From positions 1-64,000 of the forward strand of contig JAQGIF010000154.1 of the NCBI GenBank assembly GCA_028291345.1: a stretch of 64,000 nucleotides of DNA. The letters run 5' to 3'. Positions 46,944-54,769 of this stretch are shown piece by piece. Below the pieces are notes generated by a model. The model was not told the DNA's origin. It was given only the letters and a program-made list of their open reading frames with translations, and ran no database searches. The DNA comes from Rhodospirillales bacterium. GTDB taxonomy: Bacteria > Pseudomonadota > Alphaproteobacteria > BOG-932 > Roseiterribacteraceae. Position 1 is the stretch's first letter; every line of letters starts with the position of its first letter. The translations under genes and the position numbers were made by a program.

Positions 46944-48872
46944 ATGAAATTCAAGACAACGGCAGCGCTAGCGGCGGCTTGCGCAATGGGCCTCGGGACT
47001 GCGACCTTTATCTACGCCGCCCGGGCGGACCAACAAGGACAAGCCCAAGGGCATGACGACAAAGGAACAGATCCAGGAAAAAACGTAGGTGATTTCCTTA
47101 AAGAATGCCCGAATACGGGGATCTTCGGCAATCCACCAATCTATTTCCCCTATCCCAGGCGTATAATTCCACGTGATCTGTGCAAGGAGATACAAAGGGT
47201 TCGACGCGAAGTTAAAGTTGTTTACGACCGTTATCTCGCCCAGTCGAAGGCGTTGACACCGCCGACTCTGACGAGCCAACCTCCAACGCTTCAGGGGACA
47301 GGTTATGAAGCGGTACGGATACTTGGCGGGCTGATGAATTACGACGAGAGGATATCCGTCGGCGGGAATGTGGCCTGCGCTTTCTGCCATATGCCGTACG
47401 CCGGTTTTAGCGGACCGATACCGTCCGTCAATCTGACGATGATCGCCTATCCCGGATCGTACCTCGCTCGGGCCGGCAAGCGGAACCCTCAGCGATACCC
47501 CTATTCACCCAGATTTCCTGTGTTTCACCTGAATGGAGGAAAAAACGCGGGTGTTGGCGGAACCTTTACCGGCGGAAACTTCTGGGATGGACGCGCGACC
47601 GGATACAAGTTGCAGAGTCCCGACGCTGAGCAGGCACAGCATCCTCCAGTCGATTCCCAGGAAATGGGCTCGCCTGACACGGCGTGCATCGCGTTCAAGC
47701 TGTCGCAGGCGGAGTATCGGCCGTTGTTCGAGCTGGTATGGGGAGACGATTTCGATATCCAGTTCCCGTCCAATACTCAGGAGATCTGTGCCACGCCTGA
47801 AGGGGCGGCACAGTTCGGCACGAGCGCCACGCCCATCAATCTAAGTCCGGTAGATCGCACCAAGGCAAACAACATTTACGATCATTGGGGGCAGTCGATC
47901 TCCTTCCTTGAAAGTTCAAACGATATCAGCCCCTTCACCTCGAAATTCGATCGCTTCTTGGCGGAAGCGGTCACCCTGACGCCAGATGAGCAAGCCGGGT
48001 ACAGCCTGTTCCGGGGGCAGGCAGGCTGCAATTCATGCCACCTCGACGGAAGAGGGACCACTCAGACGCCCGACACCGGCTCGGATGGGACCCCCTCTAC
48101 TGTGACGGGAACCGACACCAGCGCGCCCGCCGATCTGCAGCCTTTGTTCACCTGCTTCGCCTATGCCAATCTCGGCCTGCCGCTCAATCCCAGGGATGCG
48201 TTCTACTATCAGACCACGCCTGATTTCTTCGGGTTCACCCCCAATCCCCTCGGCTTCGGTTACAGAGATTTGGGACTTGGCACCTTCCTCAGAAGCGGCT
48301 TCGGCTCCGGGCCAAATCCGAACGCGGTGAATTGGCTATCATTCGCGACCACTTCTGACGGCCAAATGCAGACATCTACGGCGCGCAATGTGGCCATGAC
48401 ACCGCCAAATTCCACCACCGAGGCGCCAGGGCCCTACTTTCAGAAGGAGTTCTTTCACAATGGCTACATCAAGAGCCTGAAGCAGCTCGTCCATTTCTAC
48501 AATACGCGGGACGTGTATGCATTCAAGGTGACGTCTGGGCACTGCCCAAAGGGGACGACGGAAAAGGTGGACTGCTGGCCGATGCCCGAGGTCCCGAACA
48601 ACATCGATATGACGGTCGGCAACCTCGGCTTGACGGATCAGGAGGAGAACCAGATCGTGGTATTCTTGCAAACACTGACGGATGGTTTCGATCCGGCCAA
48701 CCCGACCGTCAGTAACTACCCCAACATCGACACCTTTACGGGTCAGTTGATGACCGGGGGTAACGCATCGACTCAAGGTAATGAGCACCTGATACCTACT
48801 CCGCCGCTTCCGCCCTGCTCACCGGAGGTCTGCGGTGTCGCGCCTCTGCCCGGGCCGTTGGCCATTCAATAG
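46944..48872 (+). CDS. exported two-haem cytochrome c peroxidase/MauG-like protein
   Basis: ATG 46944 has AAGGAG upstream and leads straight into a signal peptide (MKFKTTAALAAACAMGLGTATFIYAARA). The 642-aa product carries haem motifs CAFCH at residues 145-149 and CNSCH at 362-366, the spacing of di-haem peroxidases, and late segments such as LKQLVHFYNTRDVYAF. It is much longer than classic CcpA/MauG (about 330-400 aa), with an N-terminal extension and insertions between the haems. It is periplasmic or a secretion substrate; the reaction is unknown. Confidence 0.82.
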   Translation: MKFKTTAALAAACAMGLGTATFIYAARADQQGQAQGHDDKGTDPGKNVGDFLKECPNTGIFGNPPIYFPYPRRIIPRDLCKEIQRVRREVKVVYDRYLAQSKALTPPTLTSQPPTLQGTGYEAVRILGGLMNYDERISVGGNVACAFCHMPYAGFSGPIPSVNLTMIAYPGSYLARAGKRNPQRYPYSPRFPVFHLNGGKNAGVGGTFTGGNFWDGRATGYKLQSPDAEQAQHPPVDSQEMGSPDTACIAFKLSQAEYRPLFELVWGDDFDIQFPSNTQEICATPEGAAQFGTSATPINLSPVDRTKANNIYDHWGQSISFLESSNDISPFTSKFDRFLAEAVTLTPDEQAGYSLFRGQAGCNSCHLDGRGTTQTPDTGSDGTPSTVTGTDTSAPADLQPLFTCFAYANLGLPLNPRDAFYYQTTPDFFGFTPNPLGFGYRDLGLGTFLRSGFGSGPNPNAVNWLSFATTSDGQMQTSTARNVAMTPPNSTTEAPGPYFQKEFFHNGYIKSLKQLVHFYNTRDVYAFKVTSGHCPKGTTEKVDCWPMPEVPNNIDMTVGNLGLTDQEENQIVVFLQTLTDGFDPANPTVSNYPNIDTFTGQLMTGGNASTQGNEHLIPTPPLPPCSPEVCGVAPLPGPLAIQ

Positions 48873-48926
48873 GGCAAAATGCTGGTTCGGCGGCTGCAAG
48901 GGCGGACGAGCCGAGCCAGAGATGGA

Positions 48927-48952
48927 CGTGGGGGGCGCTGGCGCCCCCCACG
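48927..48952 (+). terminator. strong GC hairpin between cytochrome and FN3 genes
   Basis: CGTGGGGGGCGC and GCGCCCCCCACG form a 12-bp perfect stem with a two-base loop, 55 bp after the cytochrome stop. There is no T-run. It may stabilise the cytochrome transcript's 3' end or act as a weak terminator ahead of the FN3 gene. Confidence 0.6.
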
Positions 48953-48997
48953 CTCTTGACATCGTATTCCAGGGGAACAGCAATTGGGGGTCTAGCT

Positions 48998-49471
48998 ATG
49001 GTCAGACTGCTAGTGAAACTGGCGCTCACCGCCGCGGTCGGCAGCCTGCTCTCCTCTAACCCAATCGCCGCTCAGGAACTTCCTCCGCAGGCTAGGGCCC
49101 AGCGCGTCGAGATCTTACAGGGACCAGCACTCGAAGTGGCTCACGACGATTTGGCCATCGTCCGGTGGATCACTACCAACCCTCGCGGGGACGACGAGCA
49201 TTTTGGCGTCGTGAGTTACGGCACAGACCGTGAGGATTTGAGCCAGAAGGCGAAAGGCCACATCAGGCTGAACCGGGCTCATCCAAAGACGATTTTCCGG
49301 GTGCGCATCGAGGATCTGAAGCCGCAGACGACCTATTACTACAAGGTGACCTCGACGGACAGCGCTGGTGAAAGCGATGGGGCGGAAAGCCCTGTTAACC
49401 AGTTCACCACACCCGGCCCTGGCGAGCGAATTGTAGCTAATCCTTCTCAACCAGGTCCGCAGCCAAAGTAA
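48998..49471 (+). CDS. exported fibronectin type III domain protein
   Basis: ATG 48998 with GGGGG upstream gives 157 aa; the track start (48956) crosses part of the spacer. The signal peptide is MVRLLVKLALTAAVGSLLSSNPIAAQ. One FN3-like beta-sandwich fills about 38-140, with AIVRWITTNPRGDDEHFGVVSYGT and the hallmark RIEDLKPQTTYYYKVTSTDSAGE. A proline-rich tail follows. It is most similar to the N-terminal FN3 domain of purple-acid-phosphatase-like proteins, but no phosphatase domain follows. It is probably co-expressed with the cytochrome. Confidence 0.8.
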   Translation: MVRLLVKLALTAAVGSLLSSNPIAAQELPPQARAQRVEILQGPALEVAHDDLAIVRWITTNPRGDDEHFGVVSYGTDREDLSQKAKGHIRLNRAHPKTIFRVRIEDLKPQTTYYYKVTSTDSAGESDGAESPVNQFTTPGPGERIVANPSQPGPQPK

Positions 49472-49614
49472 CGGTCGTTTCCTCGTATGGTCCATAGGTG
49501 TCGGAGTGAGAAGGCGCGCCTGTCATCGCGCTCGGTTTGAAGCGTCGGCTCCACGCCGCGAATTCGAGCGCAATGACAGGGTTTTCCATCGAACTCCTTA
49601 GAGGTTCTCGCGCG

Positions 49615-49905
49615 GGAGACCCTTCGGCGTCGCCAGGAGCGATATTTCACCGCCAGCTTCAGCACGGCGCCATTGCTCAGGTGGTCAACGATCCGCGCTG
49701 GATCTCCTGCCATGGGGTCTGGTTCTCCGGATATTGGTAGCCACCGCCGGACTGCAGCGCCTGCCGCCGCTCCTCGAGTTCGTCGTCCGAGATCAGGATG
49801 TCGGCGCTGCGCTTGTTGAGATCGATGCGCACTCGATCGCAGGTCCTTGGCAGCGCGAGGCCGCAGCCGCTCGCCGCCTCGGGGAAGCCGTTCAGAAATC
49901 CACCG
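49615..49905 (-). pseudogene. IlvD/Edd-family dehydratase C-terminal fragment
   Basis: On the minus strand the frame reads PEAASGCGLALPRTCDRVRI, then DLNKRSADILISDDELEERR and YPENQTPWQEIQRG. After a frameshift it continues LSNGAVLKLAVKYRS. These match the C-terminus of dihydroxy-acid/sugar-acid dehydratases of the IlvD/Edd family (RVRIDLNKR, SDEEL.RR, SQTPWQE, VKY). Only about 90 codons remain and the frame is broken, so it is a relic. Confidence 0.8.
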
Positions 49906-49959
49906 ACTGAAGCGCCGCTATTTTACCGCACACAACTGCGGCCCTCAGCGGAGGGTACG

Positions 49960-50040
49960 ATGAACCGGCAAGAATTGCAGCGATCCTTTATGGCCAGGGG
50001 AGTGATTGAGACCATAGAGCTCAAGGGACTGCTGGCTTAA
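49960..50040 (+). CDS. possible 26-codon ORF
   Basis: ATG 49960 is preceded by GGAGGG at a good distance and encodes MNRQELQRSFMARGVIETIE plus six more residues. There is no homology I recognise. It may be a chance ORF. Confidence 0.15.
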   Translation: MNRQELQRSFMARGVIETIELKGLLA

Positions 50041-50249
50041 CAAAGGTGCGCAGCTGATGCGTCCTGATATCGACAGCGCCTATCCGGTTCAACGCATCGC
50101 CTGGGGAGATTGCAAAACTTCAAAGGCGGATGGAAAAATGTACCGGCATAATTTCACGCATGATATTCTACCAACTCACGATCATTCCGTTTCTATCAAT
50201 GGTCCGCCCTATGTCAGAAACTCGCTCTGAACAATATGACCGAACATAA

Positions 50250-50270
50250 GGTTCGATTCCGGCCTACCGA
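50250..50270 (+). repeat. tRNA-Pro 3'-end repeat, probable attR of the island
   Basis: GGTTCGATTCCGGCCTACCGA copies the last 22 bases of tRNA-Pro (31965-31986) with one substitution and one missing C. It lies 16 bp before cutA. There is no tRNA body upstream of it. Confidence 0.7.
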
Positions 50271-50285
50271 CTATCTTCCGCGTGA

Positions 50286-50630
50286 ATGGTCGTTTCAGCA
50301 GTGATTGGTGCAATCTCCGTCTATATCGTAGCGGCAGACCTCGCCGAGGCTGAGCTGATTGCCGAGGCGTTGGTCGAAGACAGGCTGGCCGCCTGCGTGA
50401 ATATCCTGGGCAATATCCATTCGGTCTATCGCTGGCAAGGCGCCGTCGAGCGCGCCGATGAAATCGCTTTGATCGCAAAGACCACGGGCAGCCTGTTCGA
50501 CCGTTTGGTCGAGCGCGTGCGCGCCTTGCACAGCTATGACACGCCCGCGATCGCCGCATGGCCAATCGTCGCCGGCGACGCCGCCTATCTCGATTGGATA
50601 CAGGCTGAAACCGATCAGGCGTTGCACTAG
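50286..50630 (+). CDS. cutA: divalent-cation tolerance protein CutA
   Basis: A 114-aa CutA1 protein: ISVYIVAADLAEAELIAEALVEDRLAACVNIL, then IHSVYRWQGAVERADEIALIAKTT and the C-terminal YDTPAIAAWPIVAGDAAYLDWI. These trimeric ferredoxin-like proteins are linked to copper tolerance in E. coli, though the biochemical role is unclear. ATG 50286 is 16 bp from the island border. Its promoter may therefore lie within the island or have been displaced by the insertion. Confidence 0.93.
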   Translation: MVVSAVIGAISVYIVAADLAEAELIAEALVEDRLAACVNILGNIHSVYRWQGAVERADEIALIAKTTGSLFDRLVERVRALHSYDTPAIAAWPIVAGDAAYLDWIQAETDQALH

Positions 50631-51078
50631 CCGCTCGACCTCGATTGCGGTACACGCAAGCTCCATCCGACCTTGCTACCACCTTAGATCGCGGTGCGAT
50701 GACGATCTGGAGTTGAGCCTAGCAACCATTCCAGCTGAACCAGCCCGACCAAAATCGCCTTTTCAGGGCGGCCATGCCGTGGGGATGCTGGATGCGATGT
50801 GTCCCAATGGGAATCTCTGCAGGCGGTGGCGATGACCTTCGCCGCCTGGCTCCATGCCAAAGGCGCGGCACGAATGGGGCAGGGGGGAGTAGGCGGTCGG
50901 CCGGGTCCGCGAACTTTCCAACCGCTTCAACAACGCGGTGCGTGCCGTGCGCCAGAGCGTCATCCCGACGCATAACGCCTGATCGGCTGTGCCCCGATCC
51001 CGCCAATAAATTATCCGCAGATTTCGCAGATTAAAAACTTAAGACTTTTGTTTTATCTGCGTGAATCTGCGGATAAAA
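50631..51078. other. decayed segment between 15-bp direct repeats
   Basis: CCGCTCGACCTCGAT occurs at 50631-50645 and again at 51088-51102. Both copies read, on the minus strand, as the C-terminus of the CoA-binding protein (CTAIEVERL), so the first is a duplicated gene tail. Between them, a reading frame fragment AVGRVRELSNRFNNAVRAVR (ending 50982) looks coding-like but has a stop just upstream and no recognised family. A hairpin lies at 51011-51076. Confidence 0.55.
51011..51076. repeat. 21/22-bp inverted repeat (TTATCCGCAGATT type)
   Basis: TTATCCGCAGATTTCGCAGAT (51011-51031) pairs with ATCTGCGTGAATCTGCGGATAA (51055-51076) with one indel and one mismatch, around a 23-nt loop. The core CCGCAGAT is also repeated within each arm. 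It could be a transcript end for the convergent cutA and CoA-binding genes, or a dispersed repeat element. Confidence 0.8.
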
Positions 51079-51498
51079 CTACAGTAACCGCTCGACCTCG
51101 ATGGCCGTGCAACGATCCATCACCACATCCAAGCCGCCCTCGGTGGCGATTGCGGCCGCCTCATCATTGGCGATCCCCAGTTGAAGCCAGAGCGATTTGG
51201 CGCCGATGGCCACCGCCTCCTCAGCGACCGGCGGCGTGTCCTCGGCGCGGCGGAAAACATCGACCATGTCGATCGTTTCACCGATCTCGGCCAGGGTGGC
51301 ATAAACGGTTTCGCCCAGGATGACCTGGCCAGCCACGACCGGATTGACCGGGATGACGCGGTAACCGGATCGTTGCAGGAAGGCCATGACGCCATGGCTG
51401 GCCCGGTTCGCCTTCGGGCTCGCGCCCACAAGAGCGATGGTCTTTGTATCTTGGAGCAGGCGTCGTAACCCGCTGTCGCTATTCAATATCTCGGCCAT
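51079..51498 (-). CDS. CoA-binding domain protein (YccU-like)
   Basis: From ATG 51498, preceded by GAGGAAAAA, the protein has 139 aa. The track start (51597) is upstream of that Shine-Dalgarno. The Rossmann-like CoA-binding domain has TIALVGASPKANRASHGVMAFLQRSGYRVIPVNP and SLWLQLGIANDEAA. YccU-type single-domain proteins bind CoA and have no firmly known function. Its last ten codons are duplicated 450 bp downstream next to cutA. Confidence 0.88.
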   Translation of the reverse strand: MAEILNSDSGLRRLLQDTKTIALVGASPKANRASHGVMAFLQRSGYRVIPVNPVVAGQVILGETVYATLAEIGETIDMVDVFRRAEDTPPVAEEAVAIGAKSLWLQLGIANDEAAAIATEGGLDVVMDRCTAIEVERLL

Positions 51499-51553
51499 TT
51501 TTTCCTCGGAAACGATTGTGGCGCAGATGGTGGCGAAGGTAGGAAAATTAAAC

Positions 51554-51567
51554 GGTATTATAATACC
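51554..51567. promoter_or_regulatory. perfect palindrome GGTATTATAATACC
   Basis: A 14-bp perfect palindrome in the gap between the CoA-binding gene and rplM. It contains TATAAT on both strands, so it could be a -10 region for the minus-strand gene or an operator. Confidence 0.35.
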
Positions 51568-51624
51568 ACACACATAAAGCACTGAAACACCTGGCATTAA
51601 TTTGACATCATGCCCACCATTGGC

Positions 51625-51653
51625 TTGACGTCATTCTACCTGTGCTGTAGACA
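51625..51653 (+). promoter_or_regulatory. candidate sigma-70 promoter of rplM-rpsI
   Basis: TTGACG (51625-51630), a 17-bp spacer and TAGACA (51648-51653) lie about 27 bp before the rplM ATG. The spacing is ideal and the -35 strong. It is the best promoter candidate for the ribosomal protein pair. Confidence 0.55.
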
Positions 51654-51679
51654 GCGCGCTTCATCAAAAGGCGAGTTTC

Positions 51680-52141
51680 ATGAAGACCTTCAATATCAAA
51701 CCGGCCGACGTCCAAAAGGAATGGCTGGTTATCGACGCGGACGGGCTGGTGCTCGGCCGCATGGCTAGTTTGATCGCGCTTCGGCTGCGCGGCAAGAATC
51801 GTCCGACCTTCACACCCAATGTCGATTGCGGCGACAACATCGTCGTGGTCAACGCCGAGAAAGTCCGGCTCACGGGCAATAAGGCGCGGGACAACGTGTT
51901 CTATTGGCATACCGGTCACCCGGGCGGCATCAAAGGCCGTACGCAGGGTGCGATCCTGGCCGGCAAGCACCCGGAACGCGTTATCGAGAAGGCAGTCGAG
52001 CGAATGCTGCCTAGAGGCCCGCTGGGCCGCCAGCAGCTGTCCAACCTGCGGGTCTATGCCGGACCCGACCATCCTCATGAAGCGCAGCAGCCGACGACGC
52101 TGGATGTCGGCGCGCTCAACCGCAAGAATAAAAGGATCTGA
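51680..52141 (+). CDS. rplM: 50S ribosomal protein L13
   Basis: A 153-aa L13. It starts [20 protein letters not shown] and has [35 protein letters not shown] and [20 protein letters not shown]. It binds 23S rRNA early in 50S assembly. It is immediately followed by rpsI, with a one-base overlap of stop and start. Confidence 0.97.
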   Translation: MKTFNIKPADVQKEWLVIDADGLVLGRMASLIALRLRGKNRPTFTPNVDCGDNIVVVNAEKVRLTGNKARDNVFYWHTGHPGGIKGRTQGAILAGKHPERVIEKAVERMLPRGPLGRQQLSNLRVYAGPDHPHEAQQPTTLDVGALNRKNKRI

Positions 52142-52647
52142 TGATGTCCACATCGGAAAATACTCTGCCGACGCGGACGCTGAACGATCTCAGTGATCTC
52201 GGCAACGCTGTCGAAAACATCGCGCTCGCTTCCGAGCAGGTACAGCCGCAACGCGATGCCTTCGGCCGCTCCTATGCGACCGGCAAGCGCAAGAACGCCA
52301 TCGCGCGCGTCTGGATCAAACCGGGTAACGGCAAGGTCGAAGTCAACGGCCGAGACATTACGGTCTATTTCGCCCGTCCCGTGCTGCGCATGATCATCAA
52401 CCAGCCGTTCCTGGTTTCCGAGCGCCTCGAGCAGTTCGACGTCTATTGCACCGTCGTCGGTGGCGGCCTGTCCGGTCAGGCCGGCGCGGTTCGCCATGGC
52501 ATCGCCACGGCTCTGACGCTGTACGAACCTGGCCTTCGCCCACCGCTCAAGCACGCCGGCCTGCTGACGCGCGATGCGCGTGTTGTCGAACGTAAGAAAT
52601 ACGGTCGCCGGAAAGCCCGTCGCGGCATGCAGTGGGCGAAGCGTTAA
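52141..52647 (+). CDS. rpsI: 30S ribosomal protein S9
   Basis: A 168-aa S9. The S9 body begins at about residue 41 with [21 protein letters not shown] and ends in the basic C-terminus [21 protein letters not shown], with a terminal KR (typical S9 ends in FSKR) that reaches the P-site tRNA. The first 40 residues are an acidic, low-complexity extension not found in E. coli S9 but common in alphaproteobacteria. It is the second gene of the rplM-rpsI operon. Confidence 0.96.
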   Translation: MMSTSENTLPTRTLNDLSDLGNAVENIALASEQVQPQRDAFGRSYATGKRKNAIARVWIKPGNGKVEVNGRDITVYFARPVLRMIINQPFLVSERLEQFDVYCTVVGGGLSGQAGAVRHGIATALTLYEPGLRPPLKHAGLLTRDARVVERKKYGRRKARRGMQWAKR

Positions 52648-52666
52648 TTTTCTGACTTGGTCTATC

Positions 52667-52696
52667 GGCCGCGTCGTCCCCCAAGACGGCGCGGCC
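52667..52696 (+). terminator. hairpin after rpsI
   Basis: GGCCGCGTCGTC and GACGGCGCGGCC form a 12-bp stem with one G-T wobble and a six-base loop. It begins 19 bp after the rpsI stop. There is no T-run, so efficiency is uncertain. Confidence 0.6.
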
Positions 52697-52804
52697 GGCG
52701 GTCTGCATGCCATTCATCTGCACGTTTGCCTGGCATTCCCGTAATCTGTAGTTGTGTTTCGGACGCTAATGTCCGCGACCAAATAGATTAGAGGGAGGCT
52801 GGCG

Positions 52805-53701
52805 ATGAAGACGAAACAGATTGGCTCGATACTCGTCCATCAGGTGGTCGAGTTCGAAAACCTGGCGTTAGCGGCGAGTTCGATCTTCATGGATTGCCAG
52901 CCCGAGATGCTGGCGAGGGGCCGGGAGTGGCTCGACCCGCGTTTCATCGCGCGCGACAGCGATGACATCTATCTCGGCTTTCACAGCTTCGTGATCCAAA
53001 GCGGCGGCCGGAATATCCTGGTCGATACCTGCCACGGCAACGATAAGCGCCGCGACGGCAATTTCGCGTACTATAACGAGCTGCACACCGATTACCTGGG
53101 TAATCTGGCGCGTCATGGGCTGAAGCCCGAAGACATTGATATCGTGCTGTGCACCCATTTGCATTTCGACCATGTCGGCTGGAACACCAAGCTTGAGAAC
53201 GGCCGTTGGGTGCCGACATTTCCGAACGCGCGGTACTTGATGTCGAAGGTGGATTTCGATCATTTCGGCCGGGTAGCGCCGGATTCGCACGAGGCGATGC
53301 ATCTGCCCTCCTACCACGACAGCGTGCTTCCGGTCGTCGAGGCGGGGCAGGTGGATTTCGTCGCGATGGACCGGACCGGCGATCACGATCTAGGCCCTAA
53401 CCTGTGGCTCGAAGCCGCGCCGGGGCACACGCTGGGTTCCATCGTTTTGCATGCCAGGAATGAGGCGGGCGGGGCTCTATTTTCCGGCGATGTCTGGCAT
53501 CATCCGCTTCAGTTCGCTGAGCCGTCGCTCTCGATCTTCGTGGAGCAGGATGTCGCGATGGGCGCGGCGACCCGCCGCCGTTTGATCGAAGGCTGTGCGG
53601 ATACGAATACCTTGCTGATGGCCGCCCATTTTCCGTCGCCCACCGCGGGTCGTGTGGTAAGTCACGGCGACGGTTTCAGGTTTCAGTTTGCCGACGACTA
53701 G
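52805..53701 (+). CDS. MBL-fold metallo-hydrolase
   Basis: A 298-aa metallo-beta-lactamase-fold hydrolase. The zinc motif is CTHLHFDHVGW (HxHxDH), with later ligands in APGHTLGSIVLHA and SGDVWHHPLQF. The closest family pattern is the N-acyl-homoserine lactonase-like/AttM-type MBL group, but residues for lactone specificity cannot be checked here. There is no signal peptide. It has its own upstream gap (157 bp) and ends 18 bp before argC. Confidence 0.85.
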   Translation: MKTKQIGSILVHQVVEFENLALAASSIFMDCQPEMLARGREWLDPRFIARDSDDIYLGFHSFVIQSGGRNILVDTCHGNDKRRDGNFAYYNELHTDYLGNLARHGLKPEDIDIVLCTHLHFDHVGWNTKLENGRWVPTFPNARYLMSKVDFDHFGRVAPDSHEAMHLPSYHDSVLPVVEAGQVDFVAMDRTGDHDLGPNLWLEAAPGHTLGSIVLHARNEAGGALFSGDVWHHPLQFAEPSLSIFVEQDVAMGAATRRRLIEGCADTNTLLMAAHFPSPTAGRVVSHGDGFRFQFADD

Positions 53702-53719
53702 CCCCCAATTGGAGGACAG

Positions 53720-54769
53720 ATGACCAGCTTCCCGGAAGTTCGGATCGCAATTCTTGGCGCCAGCGGGTATTCGGGCGCCGACCTTGTGCGCCTGCTGGCA
53801 TTGCATCCCGCCGCCCGAATCGTTGCTCTGACCGGCGAGCGGCAGGCCGGGAAGTCGATGGGCGAGGTATTCCCGCATCTGGGCGGGCTCGACCTGCCAG
53901 TGTTGACCAAAATCGACGACGTCGAGTGGTCCCAAGTTGACGTTGCCTTCTGCGCCTTGCCGCACGGCACGACGCAGGCGGTGGTCAAGGCGATCCCGTC
54001 CAACGTCAAGATCGTCGATATCTCCGCCGATTTCCGGCTGACCGATGCCGCTAGCTATGCCGAGTGGTATGGCCATGAACATCAGGCGACGGCTCTTCAA
54101 GCCGAAGCGGTGTATGGCCTGACGGAGCATAAGCGAGCTGCCATCAGAAACGCCCGGCTGATCGCCAACCCCGGCTGCTACCCGACATCGGCGCAGCTTC
54201 CGTTGGTTCCGCTGCTGCGGGCGGGCCTGATCGATCCCGACGAGATCATAATCGATGCGAAATCGGGCGTCACCGGGGCAGGCCGTGAGGCGAAGCAGGA
54301 CAGTCTGTACAGCGAGGTTAGCGAGGGCGTGCACGCTTATGGTGTCGCCAGGCATCGCCACGCGCCTGAGATTGAGCAGGAGCTGGGCATTGCCGCCGGC
54401 CGTGATCTCAATATCGTTTTCACGCCGCATCTGATGCCGATGAGCCGCGGCATCCTGTCGACCATCTATGTGAAACTGACCGCCGGTCATTCGGCCACCG
54501 ACCTGCGGCGAACGCTGGTCGAGACCTATGCCGACGAGCCCTTCGTGCGGGTGACCCCGGAAGGGGCAGGGCCGTCGACCCGTCATGTAAGGGGGTCGAA
54601 TATGGCCCTGATCGGCGTGTTCGCGGACCGGGTGCCGGGAAGGGCGATCCTGGTTTCGGTGATCGATAATCTGGTCAAGGGGGCGTCTGGGCAGGCGATC
54701 CAAAACATGAATGTCATGCTACAAATTCCGGAAACTACAGGTCTTTCCCAGATAGCGATGTTCCCCTGA
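53720..54769 (+). CDS. argC: N-acetyl-gamma-glutamyl-phosphate reductase
   Basis: A 349-aa NADPH-dependent reductase, third step of arginine biosynthesis. The Rossmann motif ILGASGYSGADLVRLL begins near residue 11, the active-site Cys lies in NPGCYPTSAQLPL, and the late HLMPMSRGILSTIYV is standard. The length fits the long ArgC form. The stop overlaps the start of the gamma-carbonic anhydrase gene by one base. Confidence 0.96.
   Translation: MTSFPEVRIAILGASGYSGADLVRLLALHPAARIVALTGERQAGKSMGEVFPHLGGLDLPVLTKIDDVEWSQVDVAFCALPHGTTQAVVKAIPSNVKIVDISADFRLTDAASYAEWYGHEHQATALQAEAVYGLTEHKRAAIRNARLIANPGCYPTSAQLPLVPLLRAGLIDPDEIIIDAKSGVTGAGREAKQDSLYSEVSEGVHAYGVARHRHAPEIEQELGIAAGRDLNIVFTPHLMPMSRGILSTIYVKLTAGHSATDLRRTLVETYADEPFVRVTPEGAGPSTRHVRGSNMALIGVFADRVPGRAILVSVIDNLVKGASGQAIQNMNVMLQIPETTGLSQIAMFP

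Larger units (their letters stand above)
49472..50249. other. right part of the island: decayed sequence, no intact gene
   Basis: About 780 bp. Only the broken IlvD/Edd fragment (minus strand) and one doubtful 26-codon ORF can be named. The remainder up to the attachment-like repeat at 50250 shows no recognisable coding sequence. Confidence 0.5.
31965..50270. mobile_element. putative 18.3-kb genomic island at tRNA-Pro carrying a type II secretion locus
   Basis: The left edge is the tRNA-Pro 3' end GGTTCGAATCCGGCCTACCCGA (31965-31986). The right edge is GGTTCGATTCCGGCCTACCGA (50250-50270), differing by one substitution and one deletion. The interval holds accessory content: an IS110 remnant, tandem repeats, a LuxR-type regulator, T2SS genes, exported cytochrome and FN3 proteins, and decayed gene pieces. 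Housekeeping genes lie on both sides. No integrase is visible, so this is an old or defective element, or the recombinase was lost. Confidence 0.65.

Noticed and set aside
31965-50270. Phage or ICE identity for the island
   Set aside because: No integrase, structural phage gene, relaxase or type IV secretion gene is visible, so I call it only a putative island.
53477-54703. 408-aa minus-strand ORF opposite argC
   Set aside because: It is antisense to ArgC with its intact active-site Cys motif. The product is rich in His/Arg/Asp/Gly without a domain pattern.
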